Assembly: GCA_037833965.1 (NCBI GenBank)
Contig: AP031354.1
Span: 5,992,001-6,056,000, forward strand
Reading direction: 5' to 3'
From: Marchantia polymorpha subsp. ruderalis
Taxonomy: Eukaryota; Streptophyta; Marchantiopsida; Marchantiales; Marchantiaceae
DNA: 64,000 nt
The notes below the pieces were generated by a model. That model had not been told where the DNA came from and did no database searches. It worked only from the letters and a program-made list of their open reading frames with translations. Position 1 is the first letter of the stretch. Each line of letters starts with the position of its first letter. This document shows, piece by piece, positions 36,058-47,283 of the stretch. Position numbers and translations under genes: made by a program.

Positions 36058-36966
36058 ATGGATGTAGCCGTGGACGAATCACCGCCCACCGGGCTCGGCT
36101 TGAGACGGCAGCAGCTTCGACAGACGGGTCCATGTGAAATTTATAAGCAGGCAACCGAGCAAATGAATCGCCCTACGTTACGGTCGGTGATGCTCAAGGT
36201 CGCCTTCCCATTTGCTCTACTCAATTTCGGAGCTTCAGTGCTCCTCACTTCCAGGATCCCCAATGAACCTTCATGGCAGGTTTTGATGGCCGTCACAGCT
36301 CTGGGACTGGCAACCTCTTGTCTCGATCTCTTAGTCGTGGCTGCCACGTTCTTCACAGTGGGACGCCAGTACCGGGGAGAGAAGGTGACGCTGCAGGAAG
36401 CTCTCCGAGCTATGCTGGGCTTGTGGCCAAAATTGTTCGTCAACAATCTTTATAGCACGGGCTTCATGTTCGCCGTATTCATGGTGAGTCTAGCCGCGGC
36501 CATGACCATCATCTTTACCGCCTCCTCCGATGCTGTCAAGTATTTCGCTTTCGTTGTGATCGCCTTGGTCCTCATCATTCTGGTGGTTGCGATCCAAACT
36601 TTGTCCATCTTTGCGACCGCAGTTACCTGCTATGAAAAGACTTATGGCTGGGCTGCTTACAAGCAAGCGCAGAAGCTCCTGCAGCGCAAATGGAATTCGG
36701 TACCGCTCTTCGCGCTCATATTTTATGTTCCCGTATGGATCACCGGCACCTTTACTTCATATCTCTTGAAGGAATTCCCGGAAACCTCTTTATGGATGGA
36801 ACTGTTCAGGATAGTTTCGTATGCTATCGTGATCACATTGTTTGATCAGCGGTTACTAGTTTCGGGTGCCCTATTCTACTTCTCCTGCTTTGAGAAACCC
36901 GACGAGCAGAATGTGAGTGACAGCATGGAAGCTGGGTATCACTCAATTGCCTCACAGGAGGTTTAG
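36058..36966 (+). CDS. Six-helix plant membrane protein, paralog 2 (tandem copy 1)
   Basis: An intronless gene of 302 residues. The frame is open to a GTG at 36046, but the first ATG is at 36058 (MDVAVDESPP). GLGLRRQQLRQTG at residues 12-24 is the family's N-terminal signature. Likely membrane segments are 47-63, 74-102, 128-153, 161-189, 214-236 and 248-273. The conserved block VTCYEKTYGWAAYKQAQKLL spans 189-208 and the end of the last helix reads ALFYFSC (271-277). The family function is unknown; it is probably an integral protein of an endomembrane or the plasma membrane. It differs from paralog 3 at about 50 residues, almost all in segments 3-6 and the 29-42 linker, whereas the rest and the untranslated flanks are nearly identical. 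Confidence 0.92.
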   Translation: MDVAVDESPPTGLGLRRQQLRQTGPCEIYKQATEQMNRPTLRSVMLKVAFPFALLNFGASVLLTSRIPNEPSWQVLMAVTALGLATSCLDLLVVAATFFTVGRQYRGEKVTLQEALRAMLGLWPKLFVNNLYSTGFMFAVFMVSLAAAMTIIFTASSDAVKYFAFVVIALVLIILVVAIQTLSIFATAVTCYEKTYGWAAYKQAQKLLQRKWNSVPLFALIFYVPVWITGTFTSYLLKEFPETSLWMELFRIVSYAIVITLFDQRLLVSGALFYFSCFEKPDEQNVSDSMEAGYHSIASQEV

Positions 36967-38131
36967 GTGCCAGAATACAAATGGTGTCCGATTCGTCATT
37001 TCCTTTACAGATAGAGAGCTCACATCGTACACGTTCTCAAGCACGCAAATATAAGAACTTGGCATTTGCAAGCTCGAGGACGAGTTCTTCAAATGTCCAC
37101 TTGTATTCTGTCTAAGCTTGTATACAAGACCTCTAGTCATACGTGGACGATAAGGAACAATAAGAATTGAACAAATTCTCATAGTACATTCAGCGGCAAA
37201 TTTTCAAAAGTTACGTGATTTGGAGACAATCAATCTTATGTGCTGAGAAAATCAGTACATGTGCCTCACAATTTCGTTCTTTCTCTTACTCCCGGACTGT
37301 GAAATATTCCTCTGTTTCGTGTTCTTGAGGGCTTTTGACTTTATCTGATTCCTTGCATTCTACGAGATTTCATCATCCATCATGTCTTTGCTGTAAACAG
37401 CCCTGCTTGAATAAACGAGTGCGGCCCCATAAGCCTAGAGCGGAATGCAAGGGCACGCACGCAGGGACAACATTGTGTGAAGACCCATTAAGGATACATC
37501 AGAACTGTAAATCATAAGATAAAATAACTGAATGTAGAAAATGTCTGCTCGTTCTATAGCTGCCCAGTGCTGTTCGATGTCCATGTTGTGGATTCAGAAA
37601 AATGGATTGAGTGAGTCCTCAGCTTTTGACACCCTGTTTTGGTCACAGGCAGAGAAGATGATCAGTCAGTCTAATCAGATTCTCTTGATGCCCATATTAC
37701 CCACTTATCGAAGAGGAACCTGCATACGATGGCTCGCAAGGCCTTTAATACGTCGAGAACCTGAATGCATTCACATTAATTCGAACGAAATTAGCGAGAT
37801 TAGTGTGGTCACGAGTTTCCAGTCAAGAGGAGTCAAAGGAGGTCTCGAAAAGTCTTTATTCGGACCCTTTTGTCTCTGTGCCTGTCAGTATGTGCGCAGA
37901 TAGACCGAATATCGACGGATTCTGCCATCGATAGCGCCAGAATATGTGGCAGACGTGACGAAGAGATGACGATGAGGGACTAAAAGTCCACACATACGCT
38001 TTCGTGCGAGGAGCAAGTGTGGCAAGCAAGCTTGGTGTTGTGAATTTCTCCTCGTGATGATGTTGGGGTATAATGCTTGGAGATATTTTCAAGTATCGTA
38101 CCTTTCAGCTTCGTAAGCCCACATGAGCTCG

Positions 38132-38138
38132 TATATAT
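38132..38138 (+). promoter_or_regulatory. Candidate TATA box, paralog 3
   Basis: The same CGTATATATCTCTG context as in copy 1, about 160 bp upstream of the ATG at 38296. Confidence 0.45.
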
Positions 38139-38295
38139 CTCTGCGAATTTCTCCCCTTCCATCACAAGGGCGTCCGCATACCGAGTTGGAGGTCACTGAG
38201 CATTCATTCAGCGATAAGCGGATGTAGAGAACTCTGCCCAGTTGATTGTCGACCGATCAGGGACTTGAGGACATTACACACAAGTGCCAGGAAAA

Positions 38296-39204
38296 ATGGA
38301 TGTAGCCGTGGACGAATCACCGCCCACCGGGCTCGGCTTGAGACGGCAGCAGCTTCGACAGACGGGTCCATGTGAAATTTTTGAGCAGGTAAAGGAGCAA
38401 ATGAAGGGCCCTCCGTTACGGTCGGTGATGATCAAGGTCGCCTTCCCATTTGCTCTACTCAATATTGGAGCTTCAGTGCTCCTCACTTCCAGGATCCCCA
38501 ATGAACCTTCATGGCAGGTTTTGATGGCCGCCACAGCTCTGGGACTGGCAACCTCTTGTCTCGGTCTCTTGGTCGTGGCTGCCACGTTCTTCACAGTGGG
38601 ACGTCAGTACCGGGGAGAGAAGGTGACGCTGCAGGAAGCTCTCCGAGCTATGCTGGGCTTGTGGCCAAAATTGTTCGTCACCCATCTTTATAACGCGGGC
38701 TTCATGTTCGCCATAGCCACGGTGACTGTAGCCGCGAGCATCAGCGTCATCATTAACGCCTCCTCCGATGCTGTCAAGTATTTCGCTTTCGTTGTGATCG
38801 CCTTGTTTTTCATCATTCTGGCGGTCGTGCTGCAAACTTTGCTCCTCTTCGCGACCGCAGTTACCTGCTATGAAAAGACTTATGGCTGGGCTGCTTACAA
38901 GCAAGCGCAGAAGCTCCTGCAGCGCAAATGGAATTCGGTACCGCTCTTCGCGCTCATATTTTATGTTTTACCGGTGATCTGCGCCACTATCACTTCATAT
39001 AAATTGAAGGCTGTACCGAAAACCTCTTTATGGATGGAACTGTTGAGGATAATTTCGTATGCTTTCCTGAATACATGGTTTGATCAGCAGTTACTAGTTT
39101 CGGGTGCCCTGTTCTACTTCTCCTGCTCTGAGAAATCCGACGAGCAGAATGTGAGTGATAGCATGGAAGCTGGGTATCACTCAATTCCCTCACAGGAGGT
39201 TTAG
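38296..39204 (+). CDS. Six-helix plant membrane protein, paralog 3 (tandem copy 2)
   Basis: Intronless, 302 residues, start at ATG 38296 (MDVAVDESPP; the upstream in-frame GTG at 38284 is not a plausible start). Architecture is the same as paralog 2: N-terminal GLGLRRQQL, six hydrophobic segments, VTCYEKTYGWAAYKQAQKLL block at 189-208, and ALFYFSC near 271-277. Compared with paralog 2, segment 3 (for example FAIATVTVAASISVIIN versus FAVFMVSLAAAMTIIFT) and parts of segments 4-6 have been rewritten while keeping hydrophobicity. Neighbouring codons are identical even at silent sites. No break is seen, so it is presumably functional. Substrate or partner is unknown. Confidence 0.92.
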   Translation: MDVAVDESPPTGLGLRRQQLRQTGPCEIFEQVKEQMKGPPLRSVMIKVAFPFALLNIGASVLLTSRIPNEPSWQVLMAATALGLATSCLGLLVVAATFFTVGRQYRGEKVTLQEALRAMLGLWPKLFVTHLYNAGFMFAIATVTVAASISVIINASSDAVKYFAFVVIALFFIILAVVLQTLLLFATAVTCYEKTYGWAAYKQAQKLLQRKWNSVPLFALIFYVLPVICATITSYKLKAVPKTSLWMELLRIISYAFLNTWFDQQLLVSGALFYFSCSEKSDEQNVSDSMEAGYHSIPSQEV

Positions 39205-39783
39205 GTAACAGAATACAAATGGTGTCCGATTCGTCATTTCCTGTACAGATAGAGAGCTCACATCGTACACGTTCTCAAGCACGCAAATATAAGAACTTGG
39301 CATTTGCAAGCTCCAGTACGACTTCTTCAAATGTCCACTTGTATTCTGTCTAAGCTTGTATATAGGACCTCTAGTCATACGTCGACGATAAGGAACAATG
39401 AGACTTGACCAAATTCTCATAGTACATTCAGCGGCATATTTTCAAAAGTTACGTGATTTGGAGACAATCACTCCTATGTGCTGAGAAAATCAGTACATGT
39501 GGCTCACATTTTCGGTCTTTCTCTTACTCCCGGACTGTGAAATATTCCTCTGTTTCGTGTTCTTGGGGGCTTTTGACTTTTTTCTGATTCCTTGCATTCT
39601 ACGAGATTTCATCATCCATCAATTCATCTTTGCTGTAAATAGCCCTGCTTGAATAAACGAGTGCGGCCCCATAAGCCTAGAGCGGAATGCAAGGGCACGC
39701 ACGCAGGTGTACAACATTGTGTGAAGACCCATGAAGGATACATCAGAACTGTAAATCATAAGATAAAATAACTGAATGTAGAA

Positions 39784-41038
39784 GAAAGTACTCGAATAAA
39801 ACGATTTTGGCGGATAGTCAAATGTCGTCGCCTGGTAGATAAAGCAGATCTAAGAATGTAAGGTTAGTAGGTTGACAGCTCCACATTGACCACTCACTCC
39901 GAAGGGCACCAGTGAATCGGCGAGACACATGTAATGCTTGTACTTGTTACGACCAACGTGGATTAAATTGTTACTTTACACAACAGCCTTAAATTCGATG
40001 AATGATGAGAAATGGTGGTGAGTGAGTTGTGCAGTTCAATATCTATTTCAGGTTCCTACATGAAAGAGTATTCAAATGGCACTGGTATAAAATTAAAATT
40101 GTCTTCTCGATGATCTACTGTGGCCGTAATGACTTTTTCGCATAGAGCTGAAATCTATCAATATTTGACAGGAATTTGAAGTGTATCGAGCTAAGCACGA
40201 GAGATATCGTATAAAGTCAACTACACTGTAGTCACTGGAAAATTTTATGCTTCAGACAGCAAGAGGAAACTGGCACCTTGGACGGAGAATGGTCGGTTCC
40301 GCCGCCCTGGCTTCACCTTGTGCTTTCTCGTTAATCCTCCATGATCTTTGGAACTTTGGATACCTACTACATACAACTTTGGAAGTCCTAGAAGTTTGGA
40401 CAAAAATTTCCAAGTTATGCTGACCGGTTGAAACTTCCCACTTAGCTCAGTCGGTAAAACATCTTCCTCCATATGAAATAAATATAAAGTGTTCTTACAG
40501 ACTTTATTCCATGTGGAATTTGAGAGGGAGGCAAAACGAATACATAAAGGATGTAAAGACCCCATCAACCTCTACAAGGAAGAAAGGAGTAAGACTCAAC
40601 AGGAATAAGATAGAAAATAACTGATACAATGATTCACATATCTAAATTATTCTAAATCACTAAACCCTAAACATCGGCTATAAACAATAGGAGGATACAA
40701 TCAAGAATGAACGAAAGTAATTATTTTTTCATGTATAACATCAGATAATGTTCTATGTAGAGTTACGAAAACATATTGTCTGAATTAATCTACAAAATCT
40801 ATTGAAAAGATGAATTACTTGCTTGAGGCACTCAACACAGGTGGATGCACTAAACGCAAACTGGATGGGTGAGAGATAACAAGCAGATACTGTCTTGGCT
40901 GGAAAACGGCGAGATCTAACTTGCCCAGGGTAAATAAATCTCTACAGGAATTGATTTATCCGGGTTTTTGAGGTTAGCTATCTCTGGCGACGAATTAATT
41001 ATTGCTATTACGCAGCTCAAATATTTACAAAAAAATAT
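39784..41038. other. Intergenic, no supported gene
   Basis: A 107-codon minus-strand frame (40245-40568) has no recognisable domain. A tRNA A-box-like TTAGCTCAGTCGGTAAAA occurs at about 40440, but no matching B box or cloverleaf follows. One AAACCCTAA motif lies near 40665. Confidence 0.5.
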
Positions 41039-41264
41039 TGTTCAAAAAGATATTATTATTTTTTTCAGCTGGAATATTAGTGAAGAGAACTAGTACATAT
41101 AGTCTAGGGTAACTTGTCTTCTAGTGTTGCCTTATCTCACCGCAACGGCTATACATCCGTTTACCTGGTTTGTTCAGATCCTCACCTTTATAATAAGGTG
41201 ACAGCTAATATAAGACGATATACTAAACTAATGGTTCGCACTCTAAGAGTGCGTAATTCTAACA
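41039..41264 (-). repeat. Copia 3' LTR (left-hand copy)
   Basis: Matches 57049-57229 over most of its length, sharing GAATATTAGTGAAGAGAA and CACCTTTATAATAAGGTGAC. It carries an extra hairpin-like stretch near its inner edge that the other LTR lacks. Confidence 0.75.
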
Positions 41265-42552
41265 CCTTCTCTTACTCTAGAGTGCGAAAGATAATCGTTT
41301 GAGATCAACATCGTAGAAAATCTTTCAAGGAATGTCGAGTCTGAGAGGCAAGGGCAAGGCAATATCGGAGGGTAGTGAGGAGTTACTATTTTCCATACTA
41401 TGGAGATTTCTTCACATGTTATTGAGATCGACGGTGCTGAACCTGAAAGCGAGCTGATGCATCCAGCTGCAGTGAATCCAAGGTGGACGGAGTTGTCGGA
41501 AAGAGGAGGAGGTTTGGAGCCTCCACTTAATGTCGCTAATGGAATTTCTAAACCGGAATTCGTAGGTTAGATTTCAGCCTTCCAGTAAGGAAGTAGTATG
41601 AGGTAGCCATTGGAAGACTACCTGACGTCTACTTGAGGCTGTGTCTCAAGTAGTGGAGTATCTCATATACCTGCACAAAGCATTTGGAACTAGGAGAGTG
41701 TCCAAGCTTTTTTGTTCAGGTTAGGCGTTAGAACTGCTTGGTAAAGAACTAAGAGAGTCGTCACTTAGAGTTGATATATTGCGGAGGCCTAGAAAATGTT
41801 GATGCTGATTGAATTTTAATCTTGGCAGGGCTTTAGTAAGCATGTCTGCTGGTTGAAGCTTAGTTGACAGGAAATAAATGATAATTTTGTCTAGAGCAAC
41901 TCTCTCCCTAATGAAATGATGTTGTATGCCTATATGTTTACTACAGGCATGAAACACAGGATTCTTTGCCAGTTTAATGGCATTCTCGTTGTCGCAATGA
42001 ACAATTGTAGATTTTTCAGCTAAATCAGAGTTGTGCGCTGCGGAGGTTACCTTGAAATTCTTACATGAAAGTGATGTACGTGGTAGTGTTGTCGGATTTA
42101 TTTCTCGGAACAGTTGGCGAAGCCAAATGGATTCTTGAGCACCAAATGAAAGTGCCTTGTATTCGCTTTCAGTGGATGAAAGCGATATCAAAGCTTGCCT
42201 TTTGGACCATCAGGAAATTGCCCCACCAGCAAGAGTAAAAGCATAGGCTCTCAAAGTATCTAGGCAAGAGTTCCAAATGGCGTTAGTGTATCCCTGTAAC
42301 TGAAGTGTAAAACCTCAATTAAAAAACAAGCTGTGATCCAACGTAACTTTCAAATATTGTAGGGTCTGGAAACCCACCTCCAAATGAGATTCTTGAGGCT
42401 TGGCCATGAATCTAGAGAGTTGCACGACATCAAAGCAAATGTCGAATCTTGTGTTTGTTGCAAAGAGCAGTTGGCCCGCCAGTTTTTGATAGAATGTGGA
42501 GTCTACAGAAGGGGTACCTGTATTTTCAATCAAGTATTTTCCTGCTTCTATA

Positions 42553-42982
42553 CGACTCGCTTAGTTGCACAAACTTTTACAAACGGCCGTACTGCCAGGT
42601 GTCAGGGATCCCAGTTTCTTTCTCCTCTTTCTTTCTTTCTTCATCCTTCCTTCGGGCTGCCCCGGATCAGCCGGATTTTATCTTAGTTTTGGGAACGGGA
42701 AGGCGGAGCGCTTTGCGGAGAGGGTCGGCGGACCCTACATTCCGGCAACCATGTAGAGGCCATCAACCGGATAAAATTCCAACAACCATGTAGAAGAGAG
42801 GTCGTCACTGTAGAGGCCGCAACGTTGTATCTAGTGCGTTGCAATGATCTACGCCGTAAAAATGATCGCAGTCGTGTCGTGGAACGTTGCGGGAACTAAA
42901 ACTAAACTGCAAGAGGTATGGCTCAGATGGAATCCCTAATTTTCAAACTGTAATATTTGTAATCAAACGGTGATAACAAATT
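42553..42982. repeat. Left terminal inverted repeat of the Mutator-like element
   Basis: Its inner part (42713-42982) is the reverse complement of 53461-53747 at roughly 85-90% identity by eye; the outer 35 bp also match the outer right end. Confidence 0.85.
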
Positions 42983-43163
42983 GAGGCGACGAAATTTTAA
43001 GCGGCAAAGATTAGGGTTTTTGAAAATAGAATCACATCAATATTCTCCAGCTTGTCGTTTCGACGTCGCTTTTGGGTGCCAGTGTCAGTGCTTTGAGGAG
43101 CTCGTGCCAGAGCTCGTGCTTGTACTTTTCTTGTCATTTCAGGTGCTTTTGCAGGTGTGGTGA

Positions 43164-44691
43164 CAGCATGGAGGCAGATGGATTGTGCAGGACCCACCTT
43201 ATGATGGCCCTTTCAATTCGTTAATGTTGAATTGGTCAAATGGGACGGCCTACATCAAAAGCTCGAGGCTTAACGATTTTGTTTCGGGAGAGGGATCTTG
43301 TCATAGCGATGCGAAGACAGAATTTGTGACACGTTGCTCATACAAGGGTGGAGGTACTAGGCACAATTGGGAATCGTATGCAATGTATTATTGCAAGTAT
43401 GGTACTCCAGAAAGTGGCAAGAAGAGTATGCTTTCCTCGAATTTTATTCAAGATCCATCAACAAAGGCAAAATTTGGTCCTGGCAGCAGGGATAGACTAG
43501 ATCATGATTCGCATCACAAGGGCTGTCAGTGCAGGTTTAGTGCCATTAAACTGCTGTCTAATGATCACATTCCACCAGGAATCACAAAATTGATATACAA
43601 GCATAGAAGACACGTAAATGCTGTAGGTGTAGCTTGTCATGGCACAGCGTGTTTGGATAGTGTTGGCTTCCCATCTCAAATGGCGCGCAATTTATCCTCT
43701 GAATGCAGGTAACGTCATATTTGTTACATTTTCAATGTATTTGTTTATCGTTCACAGTCAATCTGCCGTCATATTTGTAATATCTACAATAAGTTTGTTG
43801 TTATTACAGTTTGTAAAACTTTGACACTAAGCAAGCACGTTGTCTAATATTTTCTATGTTCTTATGCTAAGGAGTGGGTTGAATGTGAGTTAAGAAGAGG
43901 TTTAACTCCTCCACAAATTCTCATGCGTGCTGCAAAAGCACTGTTCTAAAATCATCAGCGCTTAGGCTATGTGCAAGGGACCCCTATTAGAGATCATTAT
44001 ATCACATCTGCCGATGTGTATAATATCAAATTGGAACTGGACAAAGAAACTTGGAGAAGGCATGCTAATGATAGAATTAGCACAGAATTATGGATGAAAG
44101 CGAATTCATCTCAAGTTGTTTTGTATCAGGCACCAAAAAGTGATACATTTAAACCATTGAGGCTTGCTGTTACAAGACCCTTGCTCCTAGATTGGTTGCT
44201 AAAACATGGAAATGGAGGTTGTGTTGCTATAGATGGAACGCATGGCACGCAGAAGTATAAGGTAATATTCTACTTGTCCATTTTGATGTTTTTATCATCA
44301 GGGTTCCATGATTATGTATATTCTACCTTATTATTTGCAATCTCTGCAAGATATTTGAAAAAAAGACGGTTTGGAGCTTTAACCAGTCCTGTAAGACATT
44401 ATTGAACGTCTCAATGTGTGCTGTATATGTTGTTTTATATACCTTGATCACGTCTAAATTATCAAGACATAAAAATAGCGAATCATTCATTTGTATCAGG
44501 TTTAGCTTAGTATCAATGAAGATGAATACTTTGTAGACGATTGCTAGCAGCAAACTGATACGTTTATTTCATTTTTTGCAATGCAGTATCCAGTGTACAC
44601 CCTGATGGTGTTTGACGAATATGAACACGGACATCCTACTGTTTTTGGATTCCTCGAAAGAGAAGAAACAGAAGATCTGGTGGATTTATAA
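43164..44691 (+). pseudogene. Mutator-like transposase (MULE), decayed and 3'-truncated
   Basis: Three exon-like blocks lie just inside the left terminal repeat. Block 1 (43164-43708) encodes WIVQDPPYDGPFNSLMLNW and then a C-x-C...H-x-H region (YYCKYG, KGCQCRFSAI, KHRRHV) like the WRKY/GCM-type finger of MULE and FAR1 proteins. Block 2 (about 43865-44261) contains YNIKLELDKETWRRHAND and the first catalytic Asp in CVAIDGTHGTQKYK, ending at a GTAATA donor. Block 3 (44587-44691) begins after a TTTGCAATGCAG acceptor with YPVYTLMVFDEYEHGHP, the strand after the first DDE Asp. There is an in-frame stop at 43947-43949, the junction of blocks 1 and 2 does not keep frame, and the frame stops at 44689. 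The rest of the DDE domain (second Asp, Glu, zinc knuckle) is missing. It could not encode an active transposase. Confidence 0.75.
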
Positions 44692-47283
44692 TCTGCAGCG
44701 AAGAAGATGGCCCAGCATTATATCCTATGATATTAATGTGCCTATGAGTTTGATGAAACTTATTAAACTGATGTGGAATGGCAGAGCAAGATAGTGAAAA
44801 CTAGTAGTTTGATGATCTTTGATTTATTGATGAAAAAAAATACTTACCTGTAATGTGTTTTATTCTACTAAGAAATGTCACTGCTTGTTGAATTTTTAAA
44901 TTATTCAGTAAATATTAAACATTTATATATAAAAAAAAGTGTATTTTGGTCACTCTTTCACTCAAAAGTGTATTAACAACTGTGCTCATTTTGGTCCTTT
45001 ATAATATGACAAGTCGACGAAAATGGCCAACTTTATCTGCTAGACTGGAAAGCTATTGATTCGAGTGGAATGGAACACGCGAGGCGGTTCATCTGTAACG
45101 AATAAATTCAGAAAACTAGACAGACCTAGGAAGCACAGGAACAAGAGAAAAAGCATTGCAGTTGTAATATGTGCCACACTGCAAAAGTGTGCAAAAGTAG
45201 TGGGAGCATTGGTTGCATAGTGTAGGATAGAGTTATAGAGTTATAGGCCAACTTTCCTGTATCGAGAGATGTGAAGTCTTCCTTGCCTACGTTCTCTGAG
45301 CTCTTCTCTGATGTACAACTTTAGAGTCCCCCGAAGAAGTCTTTGAGCTCGTCTGTACAGATATGAGACCAAACACTATAAAACTAAACTGCTTATATAT
45401 ATTTATATTTACACAGACGAAGGATTCAGAAGTACAGCGGAAAACTTGGATTCACGTAAGGTCGTAAGAGCTTGAGCCTCACGGAAAACCAAATCTCGTA
45501 TTTCCACTAAAGCAGATCGAGGTCTGCTTTGATTGCAAGATCAACCAGGTCCGTGGGTAAGTGGAGTTCTCCACTGACTTCCGAAGCCCAATCCTTTGCT
45601 CTTGTACATAGTTTACAGACTGTTGCAGTTGTATAATATGTCACTAATTTGCAATTTGAATGAAATATATGGCCAGATTTCCTGCAATATGCAAATCGCA
45701 GTGGAAGTGTCACCACTTGTATCCCACATTTTAGACGCAGTACAGCGTCTACAGAAATAATTTTCCTTCACTTTCCACTGAACGGTTCATACTCGAATGT
45801 GCGTATTAATTTGCCGTTCAAGATTTAGATCTTGCTTTTGTTGCTTTAGGATGGCATGCTGCGTATCTCAATCGTGGATCACTGCAGCTGCCGCGCACTT
45901 TTCTTAAATCGTCAGAGAGACGGGAGACTTCTCCAAAATCTAACTAGTTGAACATCGAAGTAAATCTTCAATCATCACCATGAAAGAAGCCCAAAGCTAC
46001 GGTGGTCAATCATGTGTTGACCACCGTAGTGTATATGACACTCACTCATTCATTGTACGAGCGATCAGAGAGCTAACCGGGACACTGGCCCTCCGAAGCA
46101 ATTCTATAACGAACATTTACAACTATGAGCTCACCAGGACACTGGCCCTCCGGAGCATCTTTGTAACGAACATCAACATTAACTCCTAGTTGGCATGGGG
46201 TGTGCTTATGCTAGAAAGGTTGGTTGCTGCAAGTTCAATAGAGTTTTATGCATATCTTTAGCTGAGCTTCATCATCCTCAAGCTCCATCTTGACGAATTC
46301 TTAACATATCTTTTTGCAGAAACACTCACTACTACGCCAACTGTTTTCTGTGTACGGTCAGGTATCTAAAACTGTCAAACAGGTGTGGAGGAGTTCTAAA
46401 CGTTTTCTTTCTGTTCATATACTTTTGTCTGGACTTCCCATATCATTATTCTAGTTACTTCTAAAATTGATGCTAATTACACCATTTTAGAATTAGAGTA
46501 ACTTGTGTTTTTGCACATTAACTAAATGCAGTGGTCTCTCTATGATGACTGTTTTACTGTCCGTTAGTCAACAGTTGTACATAGAGAATTGTGAAGTAGA
46601 GTTTTGATTTCATTCTTATGATATAACGTGCATGCTTGTTGTCCATTTAGGACTTTCTTTCCGCCGGCCACGCTACTGCTTAGACTTAGGATGTTGGTTT
46701 CCAGCGTACAATATGTTTCTTGATCTATCACGACATTTCTTTGTTTACAGATGAGTTATCATCCTGGTATCATCTATAGGAGGACTTATAAAACTTCATG
46801 AATTATGCACAGGTTCTTCACAGTCTTACTGAGGGTAGCACTCCTTCTTAGGAGCTCATCGCCACTGTTAAAAAGTTATACGAGACTAAGCTGCAGGTAC
46901 GCATTGATCAACTTCCTGTCAAAAGCTGGGACTACAGACAATTCATAGACTAGACATCACAGTTAGTTTTGCCTGTGTTGCTGTACAGCACAATGGATTC
47001 TAATGTGACAGTTTACATTATCTTTTGTAGCAAGGTACATACAATTTGTATCTCTTGTGATTTGCTCTATGTTCTTTGACATCAGATAATTGGAAGGCCG
47101 CCCTTAGTAGGAACATGTAGATTTTTATACAGTAGTTACGGCACAACACCAAGGGCACAGTTTGGGTGGAACTTCATTCAATATCTTCAGGAATTTGTTG
47201 ACTGAATACAATGCTTATTCGTATTGGTTTATTGAACCTTGACAGAAGACTCTTGTTGCGAGCGAGCGGTGTAGTGAGCGATC
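44692..47283. other. Non-coding interior of the Mutator-like element
   Basis: About 2.6 kb between the transposase remnant and the BED-finger gene. No coding frame is convincing. Hairpins occur at 45509-45530 (8-bp stem) and 45997-46029 (13-bp stem), and a short direct repeat (ACACTGGCCCTCCGRAGC) occurs near 46083 and 46139. Confidence 0.5.
45997..46029. repeat. Perfect hairpin, 13-bp stem, 7-base loop
   Basis: CTACGGTGGTCAA is exactly inverted as TTGACCACCGTAG. Confidence 0.9.

Larger units (their letters stand above)
35294..37539 (+). repeat. Tandem duplication unit, copy 1 (about 2.25 kb)
   Basis: The unit matches 37556-39783 from about 760 bp upstream of the coding region to about 570 bp downstream, ending in the shared TAAAATAACTGAATGTAGAA. 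Flanks, 5' leader and 3' UTR are highly similar. Copy 1 differs by a telomere-repeat patch (35324-35350), by a 31-bp inverted-repeat insertion (35711-35741) and by lacking about 23 bp present in copy 2 near 37720-37745. Confidence 0.95.
37556..39783 (+). repeat. Tandem duplication unit, copy 2 (about 2.23 kb)
   Basis: The second copy of the unit at 35294-37539, separated from it by about 16 bp and in the same orientation. It lacks the telomere patch and the twin hairpin seen in copy 1. Confidence 0.95.

Noticed and set aside
40434-40520. tRNA-like A box (TTAGCTCAGTCGGTAAAA)
   Set aside because: No B box, acceptor stem or anticodon arm can be drawn downstream, and no SINE-like tail is evident.
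42845-42925. Short frame reading MIAVVSWNVAGT, resembling the start of a LINE-type endonuclease
   Set aside because: It lies inside the terminal inverted repeat, stops after about 25 codons and has no following endonuclease motifs; taken as chance.
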